Assembly (NCBI GenBank): GCA_034638255.1
Contig: JAWPGT010000026.1
Span: 124,001-188,000 of the forward strand
DNA: 64,000 nt
Reading direction: 5' to 3'
Source of the DNA: Coprinus comatus
Taxonomy: Eukaryota; Basidiomycota; Agaricomycetes; Agaricales; Agaricaceae
The notes under the pieces are model-generated. The model had not been told where the DNA came from. It ran no database searches and was given only the letters and a program-made list of their open reading frames with translations. Shown here one piece after another: positions 1 to 10,439 of the stretch (the first letter of the stretch is position 1; the number at the start of each line of letters is the position of its first letter). Position numbers and translations under genes: made by a program.

Positions 1-843
1 ACGGGTCCAAGGTATGCCAGACATGCTCAACAAGATATTATATTTACTCACATACATTAATCACCTAGCTCGTATAAAAGCTTGCGCAACTACACCGTCA
101 AAGACAAGGATATCCTTTCACGTGGTACTTTACCTCGAGAGGTCACTATCATCGTCAATGACATGACGTCAATCCTACCAACCCACATGCTGGCCATTCA
201 TGCTCCCAAAAGTCCATCTGAAGTCAGGACCAAAGTTACCCTTTTCCCTACCCATAGTCTCATCGTTGGCGTTGAATGTGCGAAACTCCCCCCTTTGCCA
301 GCTTCCCCCATTAAAAACGGGTCCAACACCATAGCCAGTAAAGAAGTTACAATTCCCGTAATTCCTCTCTTCCTCCACTCTCCTCAAACTTTCCCTATCC
401 TTCTTGAATTTTTCTATTTCAAACGAAAGGATTTACTTCTTCAAAAGTTACTTCCTGCTCCTTTCCCTCCTACCATTCTGGACTCGACTGAGAATCAAAA
501 TCAAAATCATGAAGTCGTCGCGAAATGTCTTGGATCTAGATTTCGTGTTCCAGTGCTTTTGGAACATTTGACTATTGTTCATGGGGTTTGGAAAAATACG
601 TGCGCATTGGGTGTTTTTAATGACGATGTTTGGGAGGTTTTGGATATCGCTTGGAAAGTGTTGTTGATGGCACTTTCGGTTAGTAGTGGACATCCAGAGG
701 TTATGGAATCGGTTAGGGCAGTTCAGGAAGTTTGCTTGGCGATGCCGGAGGGTGAGCAGCCGGAGACTGCAAAGAAGGAGAATCAGCGTTCCACTACTCC
801 AAGAGATACTTCCCCATGTCCGACTGCGACTTGTTCTCAGTGA
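1..843 (+). CDS. Clp1-like protein (clampless1 family), 5' partial
   Basis: Three-prime part of a gene that starts left of the window. I read a short exon at 1-11, an intron at 12-68 (gtatgc...ctag, 57 nt, branch-like attaat) and a last exon at 69-843 ending in TGA; the frame joins cleanly across the intron. No ATG lies near the start of the last exon, so the start is upstream. The 260-aa part has short conserved stretches such as VTLFPTHSLIV, IPVIPLFLHSPQTFPILLEF and HGVWKNTCALGVF that I associate with the basidiomycete Clp1 family. Known of the family: Clp1 of Coprinopsis is needed for clamp-cell formation downstream of the A mating-type factors. The C-terminal 40 residues are polar and disordered. 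The assignment rests on remembered motifs, not on a search; other Agaricomycete proteins of unknown role remain possible. Confidence 0.6.
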
Positions 844-2386
844 TTTTCTTGTTGGCCTCCCCTCATTTTTCCCTGAGTCGTTGTGCGAAGTTTTCCGACT
901 TGTGACTCGTTAAGAGTCGTCTCAGTCGCAATCGGGGTCGTCGACGACCCCCGAGTGGTTACCTCACCCTACATTTTGATGCTTTTTTTTTTTTTTTTGT
1001 TTTGTTCTGACTGCATTTTGTTTTGTAATGGTTCTGGAATGTTCTTTTGTCCTTGCTTTTTAATGCTCTCATCGCTATCTCTTTTGGATCCTCTATGTAG
1101 TTACTATTTATGCTTTTTCTTTTGTACGTCGCATAGTTATCAGTAGTTAGTTGGTATGCACAATGATTCTTGGATTTATGCTTTTTGTAGTACATTTGTG
1201 TTCTGAAAAAAGATAATCTCTAATACACATACAGTTTTTGGATTTGAATCGGGGGAAGTGGGATGAGAAAGTGAGTAGGAATGGGATTGATTTTGGGTAT
1301 CGCCGATCGGGCAAAACACTAGAGATGTCGGAAGTCCGATATATATACTCTCATGCCAGAAGAATTATCATATGACCACAAGATTAAATATTGATGTCGG
1401 GGGAAAATATCATCGCTATAGGTTCGAGTCCTTGTTCAGAACATCTTCATCAACCGACGTTATTTTGGTTATCACTAACTACCATACTATGATGATCTTT
1501 TATGATCTATGACCATTATTTACTTCCTATATAGCCATTGCTCACTAGCGCTCACTGGTACCTATATTTCAGTAATACAAATCAATACTGAGGAAATAAT
1601 CTTGCTCGTCGAGTTCAGGTAGGGCAACTAGTAATTAAATAATATATTGGCTTCCTGTAGACTGACACTTTGAGTGTATGGGAGAGGTGACCACGTCGTG
1701 CAACTGGTATTGTGGTAATACTAAGGGAAGAGCACAACGTGGTCGAGCCTGGCGATGCGACGGGAGAACGACAGCGGCTCACCGGTCATTCAGGAGTCGC
1801 ACCTAGTGTCAATCCGAGGGAGGTGGGAGGGTAAAGAAAATGATGAAGCAACGAGATGTTGCATTCTCTTGTTCGGCGAGTCAGATAATCGGAAGCGTTG
1901 TGATAATATTATGTGTGAATACTTGAGTAACTAAATAACCGAAACAACCACCTATAGTGTGGGTGAGGAGAACCGAAACCGTTATATTTTTCCGACTGAA
2001 ATTGAGTAAGATAAGAGGGAGGAAAAATATAAGGGAATTGGTATCCCGGGCGGCACGTCGATTGGATGAGCATGAAGGCTCACCGATCGATGTGTCTGGT
2101 GGTTGTAAGGGGAGGTGGTGGGCTTGAAGGAATTGGTTTAATGAGAATGTGATTTGTGGGTACGAGTATGAGTACGCGTAGCAGTAGATAGGAAACTGAG
2201 ACTAATTGAAACGCGAGTTGAGTCGTGTTAAGCACGTGACTCTTCTACAAGAAAACGCATCTGAGTTCGTCAGATGCTTCACATATGGAGTGGTATGGAG
2301 GGATCAGACAGGTAAGTACGCGTGATCGTAGCGGCACTGTGCGCCAGTCCCCGACTCACTTTGATACATGCAAATATATACAAGTA
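844..2386. other. Intergenic, no gene seen
   Basis: About 1.5 kb downstream of the Clp1-like gene. It holds a T16-17 run near 981-998, which could belong to the 3' UTR of that gene, and a short inverted repeat around 1694-1740 (gaccacgtcgtgc / gcacaacgtggtc). Open frames are short and show no recognisable domain. I see no RNA gene. Confidence 0.5.
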
Positions 2387-3100
2387 TTGGATGACATCCC
2401 ATAGGATTTAGAAATGCAAATATTGTCCTCAAACTTTAATTCCATGACATGCCGATTGCTCTGTATTCCATATATAGTTACTTGGATTTTACATAACAAA
2501 ATATACCCATTTCTAAACTTTAATCTAGAGGAGGCCTCATCGCCCCATTTCTAAATGTTTTTTGTGTCAAAAGCCATCCTCAAACTTTAAATTTGAATCT
2601 CCGAGATGTCATGTGACTGTACAGACACTTTGTACCTGCTTAGTACCAATGCATACCTACAAAAACTCATCTTCCAAGAGTGCGTATAGTCCAAAGGCTC
2701 TGTATTAAGCTGTGGCCCTTGAGTTTGGCAAGTGGGTATAACCTGTCATTGCAACTTCTCCTTCCAAGGCAATAAGTTGGTTCTGCTGAAGCTGTTGTAT
2801 TTGTAGAAGATCTTCAAGGTCTTCAAAATCATTATTATACCTGTCCATGATGAAGAATCAAGACTCAAGTGTACAAATGATAGTAGTATTAGACCCAAGT
2901 GCATTATTTCTCCAGCTCCTGCTGTTCTCATGGTTCACATCAATGGATGATCTACCAAAAATATGGATGTTACATTATTTATAAAAATTAACAAACATTG
3001 TGTCTACGGTTTAGAAATCTAAACCAAATTTCGGAAGTATCCGAAAAAACAAAGTTTGAAGATAGATTTGATTTTCTAAATCCTACGGGATGTCATCCAT
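2387..3100. mobile_element. 714-bp element with terminal inverted repeats
   Basis: The ends are inverted repeats: ttggatgacatccc at 2387-2400 is mirrored by gggatgtcatccat at 3087-3100, and similarity runs inward for roughly 50 bp (ggatttagaaa...cctcaaactt) with some mismatches. The dinucleotide TA flanks both sides (2385-2386, 3101-3102), compatible with a Tc1/mariner-type TA duplication but too short to be decisive. The interior has no long open frame. Probably a non-autonomous DNA transposon or MITE. Confidence 0.5.
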
Positions 3101-3333
3101 TAAATAACAGCAAATAACATCACTCAATTATCACCAATATGATGGCTAACACAACCACAATGTGATTGATTGGTAAATGCCATAAATGACTAATCAAGTT
3201 CATAGGTTTCATCGCATTTCCTTCAGGCTCCTTGGAGCTCCTTGGGGGTGGTCCCAAGGAAGTTCAAGGAGTCCAATTTCCTCATTTCTACAATCACTGG
3301 AGTCAAATGATAGCACATATCCAAACTATATGC

Positions 3334-4258
3334 TAAGGCTCCAACCATATCATATCCATATACAAACAATGAGTATATTAACTGGATATGGTAATTATTG
3401 TATTTTAATCAATTAAAATATAGTAATTAGTTTGTTTTATATAGTTGTTTTGAACAAGGGGAAATATAATGAATCTAGATATCTTTTGGGTTGAAAACTC
3501 CATTTCTAATCCAGACCTGTGTTAAAAGAGCTTTGGAAATTGTTTCAGCTTTTAAAGAAGCTCTTAAATCAGAGCAAATATGCCTAGACTTAGAGAAAGT
3601 TCTCTCTACAGCAACTCTTGCAAGTATGGGGAATGATGTGTCATGAGTCTAATAGAACAATCAATGACCGAAGAAATAAGTAATAATTCATAATGATATA
3701 AAATAGATAATTCCATCTCCAGAACATCTTTTATTGCTGATTCTCCATCTGAGAGCTCTATAGCCACTGAGGCATCACTCTCTTTGCTTTTTTGAATCTT
3801 CTAAACCTTTATTAAATATTCTGTACTAAAAGAAAGGTCAAATGTATATATATATACCTTTGAATTTTGCTTTTTTTTTTTTTTTTTTTTTTTTTCAGAT
3901 AATGACCTCTTCTCTATCTTCTTCTTCATGTCTAACTCACTTTGGTGAACTTTGAGCTGAGTCTTCATCTGTTATGGTTATAATAGGTCTCTTTTTGAGG
4001 TCCTTCTTTCTCACCCATAGAGGGATTTTGTGATTCTGACATGAAAGAATAGACCAAAAAAGCGAAAATGATTAAAGGTGTGCCATCAAATACCAGACTT
4101 TACTATATTTGGAAATTTCTGTCTTTCCAGTTAAACCATATCAGTTACCATATAATTACTGGGTTTCAGGAATTCCTCAAGGTAGTGTATATGGATATGG
4201 AATTTATATAGTTTTAATTGATTATATACAGTAATTAATTGATATGGTTGGAGCCTTA
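3334..4258. mobile_element. hAT DNA transposon relic (925 bp, 8-bp TSD)
   Basis: The termini read TAAGGCTCCAACCATATC at the left and its exact reverse complement at the right. The element is flanked by a perfect 8-bp direct repeat CTATATGC at 3326-3333 and 4259-4266, which is the target-site duplication length of hAT elements. A hAT transposase tail is encoded inside on the minus strand. At 925 bp it cannot code for a full transposase, so it is an internally deleted copy. A T26-28 run (about 3870-3897) lies within it. Confidence 0.82.
3495..3632 (-). pseudogene. hAT transposase C-terminal dimerisation domain (fragment)
   Basis: The minus strand encodes about 45 residues beginning FPILARVAVERTFSKSR and continuing through LRASLKAETISKALL to a tryptophan. 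This is the order of the conserved hAT C-terminal dimerisation domain (FP-hydrophobic-LA, ERxFS, a short basic segment, LxxET/AxxL, W). The reading frame is not open over a long distance and no DDE domain is visible, so it is a relic inside the hAT element. Confidence 0.7.
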
Positions 4259-4275
4259 CTATATGCACGTCTATC

Positions 4276-5364
4276 ATGAAAACTGAAGACCATTGCTACT
4301 TGCTGGAGAAAGACAGTGACCCTTATGGAATACATCTATCCGCACCAGTATTTCAGTTAAAAGTACAATTCTTAAATGAAAAAAAATATTATAATTAACC
4401 AAATTGTAGAATGCATCTGATAATGAAGAAGAAAAATGCGCAAAATCTGTAACAAATGAGAACTGGTTGGTAGAGGAAAAATACAAAGAAACATTCTGAA
4501 CAACAATTCAAAAACATGACATTATTCCCATGAACATATTCAAACACAGCTACAATAGTAACACAGAAGAAGATCAATATGAACAACTGGATCCAAAACT
4601 CTGGCATGAAAAACTGAATGGTGCAATCATAGAAGCCACTTTGGTATCCAACATTTCACAATAACCGGAAATAATGAATATTTCAATAGCTTTACTGGCG
4701 ACATACAGCAAATAATAATTTACAACCACAACTTTGTAAGCGCAGGATCGTAGAGGACGACGAGACGAGCACGATGACGAAGGAATGGAAGGAAATGGTT
4801 GAGAAATGACTGAGATATAACACAAACACTGCAGACACTTGTATTAGACTAGAACATACAATAACTTCTTAATTACTCACCTGCAGACACTTGTATTAGA
4901 CTAGAGAGTCTTCATGTGTCTGCAGGACGCTTCAGTAACGTGTGACGTGACATTGTGATGTCACAGAAAGCGGAAATAATCTACAAGTCCAAAACTCCAA
5001 ACAGAGTATCCAGCCACAACTCTTCTAACCTCAACCAACAATAAGTACTGACCTTGGGGACTGTCTAGAGCATTCCTGACAAACTTACCTGTCGAACAGA
5101 GCGCATACCATGTAAATGTCATGAACAATCTGATCCATGGTCCTCAAATTATGAATGTCGAAGGTAATTTCTACAAATATCATAACAAATATATCACTAA
5201 CAAAAAAAAAAACAGAAAACGAAAACTATAGCAAAGGCAAGATGGAGTCAAACAGTAACAATAAGAAAGGAAAACAAGCAATGAAGAAAAGTGTACAAAA
5301 AAGAAATGTGGCAGACAACGAAAACGATCAACTACCAGAAGCGAAAAAAAGGAGAACAGATTAG
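4276..5364 (+). pseudogene. Small five-exon gene of unknown function, one stop codon, contains a 335-nt repeat as intron
   Basis: Phase-consistent exons can be drawn at 4276-4347, 4410-4643, 4690-4735, 5071-5163 and 5216-5364, giving about 197 residues. Introns 1, 2 and 4 are ordinary (62, 46 and 52 nt; the last has cactaac then acag). Intron 3 is the repeated 335-nt unit described separately; splicing it joins CAA CTT T to CA TTC CTG in frame. Exon 2 has one in-frame TGA at 4497-4499, followed by ACA, which a CGA-to-TGA change would explain. The C-terminus is lysine-rich and ends KKRRTD, nuclear-localisation-like. I recognise no domain. The ATG at 4276 lies ten bases after the hAT target duplication, so the original 5' end may be lost. 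Could be a decayed host or transposon gene. Confidence 0.45.
4736..5070 (+). repeat. Intron-like mobile repeat, copy 1 (introner candidate)
   Basis: This unit begins GTAAGC and ends TACTGAC...TCTAGAG, that is, a 5' splice site, a branch-site match about 20 nt from the end and a 3' AG. A near-identical copy lies at 31571-31906 inside a copia pol gene. Inside are two copies of cagacacttgtattagacta and a palindromic stretch around gtgacatt/gatgtcac. Extending the shared part by one base on the left and two on the right gives TG...CA ends, so a solo LTR is the alternative reading, but I find no target duplication at either copy. Here it sits exactly between two exons in a phase that keeps the frame. 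Confidence 0.6.
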
Positions 5365-7074
5365 ATAGCATACTATAATTTTAAGAGAATCAAACAACAA
5401 AAGCGTTATTATAAAAAAATTTCTAATCGCGAGGTGCATGTGGCCAAAGGCAGCCTCTAGTTAAATTTAGGGTATGCACAAGACACTTCACGTGACACAA
5501 GGAATACCCAGGAGGTTAAACCGGTCTCGACCCGTCTAAACTGTCTTTTTTTAGATCATTCGCGAATTTTCTATAACGTTCTATGATATTCTACAAAGTT
5601 CCATCAGGAACCATCTGATGGGAAGTGTATGCAGGTGGAAGGGCACGTTTGCTGCAAACAGAACCCTCCTCTAGCTTCGCTGAGTCGGGGAACAGTGACG
5701 CGCTGTTGCAATTAGGTCACGTGAATCTCCTTTCAAGACATCGCACCTGACGCTGTGCGTCAGATCCTCCACATGTGTGCTGTATGTGTGTGTACTATAA
5801 TCAAGATAATTGCGTCAACCTCATTAGCGTGACAAGTATCCCATCCAAAAACGGAAGGTCGCAGGGGACTCGACCGGGGGGAGTTGATTTCACGGGTTGC
5901 TCGGACGGTTGCCCCCCTGTAAACGTACCAAAGGAAGTTACGGTAGAAGCGGACAACGACGATGATGAAGTTGAAGATACGGATATGATGGTCGTTCCTG
6001 TGAATTGCGGTGCCATAGTGCTAGAATATATGTGTTCGAGTGCGAGAGTGAATGAATCTCACCGGTCCACTGACCCCAACCATTTTATGCATCGGCCATG
6101 GTCTATTTTAAACACGATGAAAAGGAGATTGTCTGAGGCATCCGCTTTCCGTTTATGAATCCACTCAAATGATTAGGAGGAGGATGGATCAGACTTGGAG
6201 TACTGAAGGCTTGGTCAAAATGAATTCTGTTTCTCCTTTACTCGAGCATTGCAGCGGTATGTCAGTGATTTCACGTGAATGATTTAGCATTGTTGTGTGG
6301 TAGTACACTCTCGCACAATCACAATGATCATACTCTTACTTGACTTATTTGAGATGTGTATTGGACGCATTTTCACTCCCAACATTATCACTTGGTACGA
6401 ATAAGAGATCTAATAGTGCTAGGTCATCATTTTGTTATCCCCAGGCCAGGATGAACTTGAAGGAAACGTACCTCATAATTATCGTCAACAACCTAGTCAT
6501 TAATCATAAACTTGAAGCATCATGCAATGCGAGCGCCCAGTATTTCCATTTTGAGTAGGTCGAATCCATGATGGGGAAGATAGTGCGCACCATATCTCCT
6601 CAAACAAACCCTAAACACCTCAGGCGCAAACTCCTACCCCACTGTCATCGCCACTCCCTCAACAACTGTAGAGCGCAATTGAAAATGCTCATCTCTCCGC
6701 GTCAGATCTCAAAAATACTTCTTCAACCATTCCCTTTACCCTTAGTAGCTGTGTGGTTAACTCCAGGAAGAATTACAAAATTTGGGATAGTGGCTTTCGT
6801 AGAATGATAACGCACTTTATTATATACATGCTTGTGAATTGGGTTACTATCTTGGCGCTTCGAAAGTTGGTCTGGACCCTTCTAATTTCATAATCGCACG
6901 AAAAACATAGAGAAGGTTGTTTGGATGGGATGTCGGCTGCACCTTGGAGTAGACGTCCATAGACCGCGACTCATGAGCCTGGTGATTATCATCTCTGAGA
7001 AATGGTGCTTCTTCGAATAATAGAAATGCTCGATCGTCCCACAATTTATACTGCACTTAACCTCGAAGACTTCA
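5365..7074. other. Intergenic, nothing recognised
   Basis: No supported gene. The longest open frame (5775-6158, 127 codons) has an acidic run (DNDDDEVEDTD) and no domain I recognise; its start lacks any supporting context. Two further frames of 70-80 codons around 6340-6800 look like chance. Short stretches with cacgtga and gcgtcagat recall DNA near 2230-2290, hinting at an old repeat, but I could not delimit it. Confidence 0.4.
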
Positions 7075-7840
7075 GATAATAGGTACCACGACCACCTGAA
7101 AACAAATATGTATTTAAAAGTGAGACCTGGGAGTATACAAAACATCCAAACCTACTTGTTCAGACACAGTGACCATACATCTTAGCGTGTACGTCTTTAT
7201 CAGGTATGAAACTGATAAATATTCAGTATTTGATTTCATCGAATATACTGAGACTCGAGAGTAACGTACGTTTCCAAGAGACACTTTTTTCATCCTTTAA
7301 GCCTCAATCCCCAGGAATAGCAGTAAGCGCCATTGCCTGTGCAGTGTGGCTACCAGACAAAAGCTGCTACCTTCGTGAGTAAATGACATCGTATGAAGTC
7401 AGCAACGAACCCTCACCATACAACGATTGACAAATAAGAATAGCTAGCAGGACATGGAGGCGAACTGATGCTTCAATGCTCTATTGCACCAATACTTTGG
7501 ATAAAGAATATTGATGGGTTAGCTCGCCGGGAATTACATGCAAAATGTCAAGAGGTATGTCATTCATGTACCCTACATCTACAACCTCTAACATTGTGAA
7601 ACAGGGATGCTTCTTGCTGCTTTGCAACAGTAACTAGTGCTTCAAATGCCGTTGTCGAGTCAAATTCATGTCTGGTCTTGCGTTTTTTCACGCGTTGTTC
7701 TTTCTTTTTCTCCAGTATTTTCGACGTCGGACGCGTCATTATCTTGAATAGGTTCTTGTACCTTGGACTTGACCAGTGCATTCTAGTACTTGATTCTTCC
7801 GCTTGGTGTGGAAATGATTTTCCCTTCGTGCTTGTTGCAT
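7075..7840 (-). pseudogene. Truncated F-box protein relic (copy B)
   Basis: Lies downstream of copy A on the same strand and repeats its exon order in decayed form. The start (ATGCAACAAG at 7840) matches copy A. The basic N-terminal region and NVRG are recognisable, then the F-box region is frameshifted (MNDIPLDILHVIPGEL survives in another frame). The exon ending LFVNRCM is followed by a normal gtgag donor near 7415, and the next exon shows GAYCYSWGLRLKG with a stop where the paralogue has Cys. A fragment of the exon encoding TYYLKS ends the similarity near 7075. Everything beyond that exon is missing. A tandem partial duplicate of copy A. Confidence 0.75.
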
Positions 7841-8134
7841 TATTTGGAATGTGTGGTTGAAAAATCGTGTAATAAGTGATATGATTAAGGTGGTTGACAA
7901 CAACAGGATTAAATTCGTTTTAGGAATTTAAGCGCAGTTTCCCACCCCTTGCTCATTTTCACGAAGTGATGAGACCTGGAGGAGACCTTTCGGGATCCGC
8001 TTCCTCATAGCTTTAACACCCCCATTATAATTTCGGATAGTAACGATGTTAACATGGATTGGAAAAGATTGGAAGATAATCAATATTGTTGGAATTAGTA
8101 ACATCAAGTAGTATTCAACCCCAGGTAACATCGA

Positions 8135-10439
8135 CTAGACTGTAGGCAACAATTTGGCTTCTGGTTTTGTCTCAATAGAAAACATTCCATCCCAGGAAAG
8201 CTGAGATTCGTCCATAATCGGTCGAGCGTGCTGATAGCCATGGTGAATCTATTATACACAAAAGTTAATGTTGTTTGATGCTTGCACATTGATGAGAAAT
8301 ACTCACTACACGAAACCAATCGTCTATGTTGGGATGATGGGTACAACGAATACAGTGTATCTTTACAACTGAAGACTGCACGTCCCTTGTCATCGTTGTC
8401 ATCGTTATATTCGGGTTATTGCTACTGGCTTTGATAAGATAGTTTGCGAGGTTGTGTGAATTGTAACTGAACGAGAGATTGAGGTTGTCGATTGTATTAT
8501 CGAAGTATTCTCGATACTTCAATATCTCGCATGTATCATCCAATTCCAGATAAGGTATTCTGATATTGGATATGATCGCGGAATAATCTGTGAGAAGATT
8601 ATCCCTAGAAAACCAGGCAGAGGCGAGGCGTAGCACTTGATAAGGATCATTCATAGCTTTAGCTTGTTGTTTCATGTCTTCTGGGAGTAGATCAAACAAA
8701 ATCTGATTGCGTTTTCGGAGAGATTCGGTGTGCAAAACCATGAATGTTGAAGCTGTTTCTTCATCAAGGGGAAATGTTGCTTCCTCGTTATAGTTGAGAA
8801 TCGAGGACATGAATGGTTCGTGGATCATAAAATCGAAAGGAACCGCTTGGAAATCTACGTCCAGTTCCAGCCTTTGGAATTGAACGTTGTACCATTGTTT
8901 AAAAGTGGCACGAAATTGTTGGCCATTTTTAAGAATGCGTTCCCGTTGCCAGTTCAACTTGCCTTCTTCCAGGATTGGTAGTATTTCTGGACAAATCTTA
9001 ATCCACTCTAAGTACTAAGTTAACGGCTCGTGACGCTCAAAGAATTGGATGATCACAAACCTCCTTGAGTTAATTTGGACGACCTTCCGAATGTAGGCAA
9101 ATTATCGACTCCAAATTCTGTGTGCTCAGCGTATTTCACAACCATCTCCGTCGACCATCCTATTCTAGAATTAAGCAAAAAAGGAGCCTTCTCATAAACA
9201 GTCATACCTATTTCATCAAGTTTTTGGAGGATACTGTGTTAAAAAATGTGGAGGAGAATGTCAATTGATGTTCAAATGATGTGGAATGCTTCACGTACGC
9301 CCCGCGCCTAGCTTCACGTTTTTGGCTTAGAACTTCATTTCTGTTTAAATCCAGATGCCTTCTCCATTTTTTTATAATCCCCTTCACCCTATGTTTATTA
9401 ATACAATGTATTATCGTGAAAGACCAAGTCTCACTAGTTCTTTCCGTTGGTAATCCTCACTAAGCTCTTGTACGTTGATCGATTGAGGATTTTCCACGTA
9501 GCTATGGGCAACCTCCTCGACAAACTTCAAATAATATCTGATTTTACCCCCTGAAGAATCAACAGGTTAGTAAGAGCATGGACCTAGTTATGCAACCGGT
9601 AGTCCCCCCGAAACTTACCCGGTCGGATATGGTGATGATACGTGGCAATTTCACCACTTGACACATAAGTGGTGAAACTGAGAAACATTCAATGATGATT
9701 AGGCTTTTCCCTCAAATGTACCACTCACTGCGTGGTTTTTAAACACCTCTTGCACGCCTTAAACCTCAATCCCCAGGAGTAATACTGTGCGCTGCTGGCC
9801 GCAGCCACCTGACATACCTGATCCCATAAGCAAATCACATTGTATGAAGTCAGGAGAAAAACTCACCATGCAACGATTGACAAATAGAAATCGAGTATAC
9901 TGGGCATAGTTAAGGTCAGAAGGGCATGGAGGCGGCGGGTCTTTTAATGCTTTGTAGGCCTATGGGCAACAATGAGGATTGGTCTGACAATTCACAATAC
10001 GTCAGTGTACCTTTTCCCACAGGAATTTTGCCTGTCTATCCATCACAACTGCACGAACGCTTTTGCACGACCAAGACAGGTGTAGAAGATCAACAGGTTC
10101 AAGCTCTCCAAATATTTCATATAAAATATCAAGAGGCATGTCGTTCATGTATTGTAAGAATCCTCTACGTCCTCTGACGTTCCGAAAGGGAGACGGTTCC
10201 TGTTTGTTAACACCTGGCATTTCATTAAGAGTCGCCGCGTCAAGTGCTTTTGTTTTAGGATTAGTCTTGCGTTTTTTACGCGTAGTCTTCCGTTCTTCTT
10301 CTTCATCCTCAACATCTGACACGCCGGGAGTCCCAAGTTCTCCACCTTCGTCTTGAATAAGTTCTTGAACTTGGGTAATGGCTTCTGGTACTTGAATCTT
10401 CCGCTTGAGCCGAGATGACCTTCGAGTTACTTGTTGCAT
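8135..10439 (-). CDS. F-box protein, ten exons, single-base frameshift (copy A)
   Basis: Exons by comparison with the intact copy at 50974: 10439-10011, 9959-9867, 9817-9729, 9677-9619, 9550-9435, 9388-9299, 9233-9208, 9159-9061, 9007-8307, 8248-8135, all with GT-AG introns of 46-74 nt. The protein would be about 604 aa: a basic, acidic-patch N-terminus (RRSSRLKRK near residue 5), then an F-box at about residues 95-140 (MNDMPLDILYEIFGELEP, LLHLSWSCKSVRAVVM), a Cys-containing middle, and a large helical C-terminal domain with VPFDFMIHEPF and a late CIRC pair. F-box proteins bring substrates to SCF ubiquitin ligases by binding Skp1; the substrate here is unknown. Exon 6 carries seven A (plus-strand T 9367-9373) where six keep the frame, causing a stop within about 10 codons. 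Either a recent lesion or a homopolymer error. A divergent upstream neighbour is absent. Confidence 0.8.

Noticed and set aside
1400..1445. tRNA T-arm-like ggttcgagtcc
   Set aside because: No D-arm or anticodon arm upstream; isolated match.
4736..5070. Calling the 335-bp unit simply a solo LTR
   Set aside because: TG...CA ends are compatible, but both copies lack target duplications and the unit has full splice signals in frame; kept as the alternative hypothesis.
5775..6158. 127-codon frame with an acidic run
   Set aside because: No homology recognised, no intron or start context, and flanking frames are equally open by chance.
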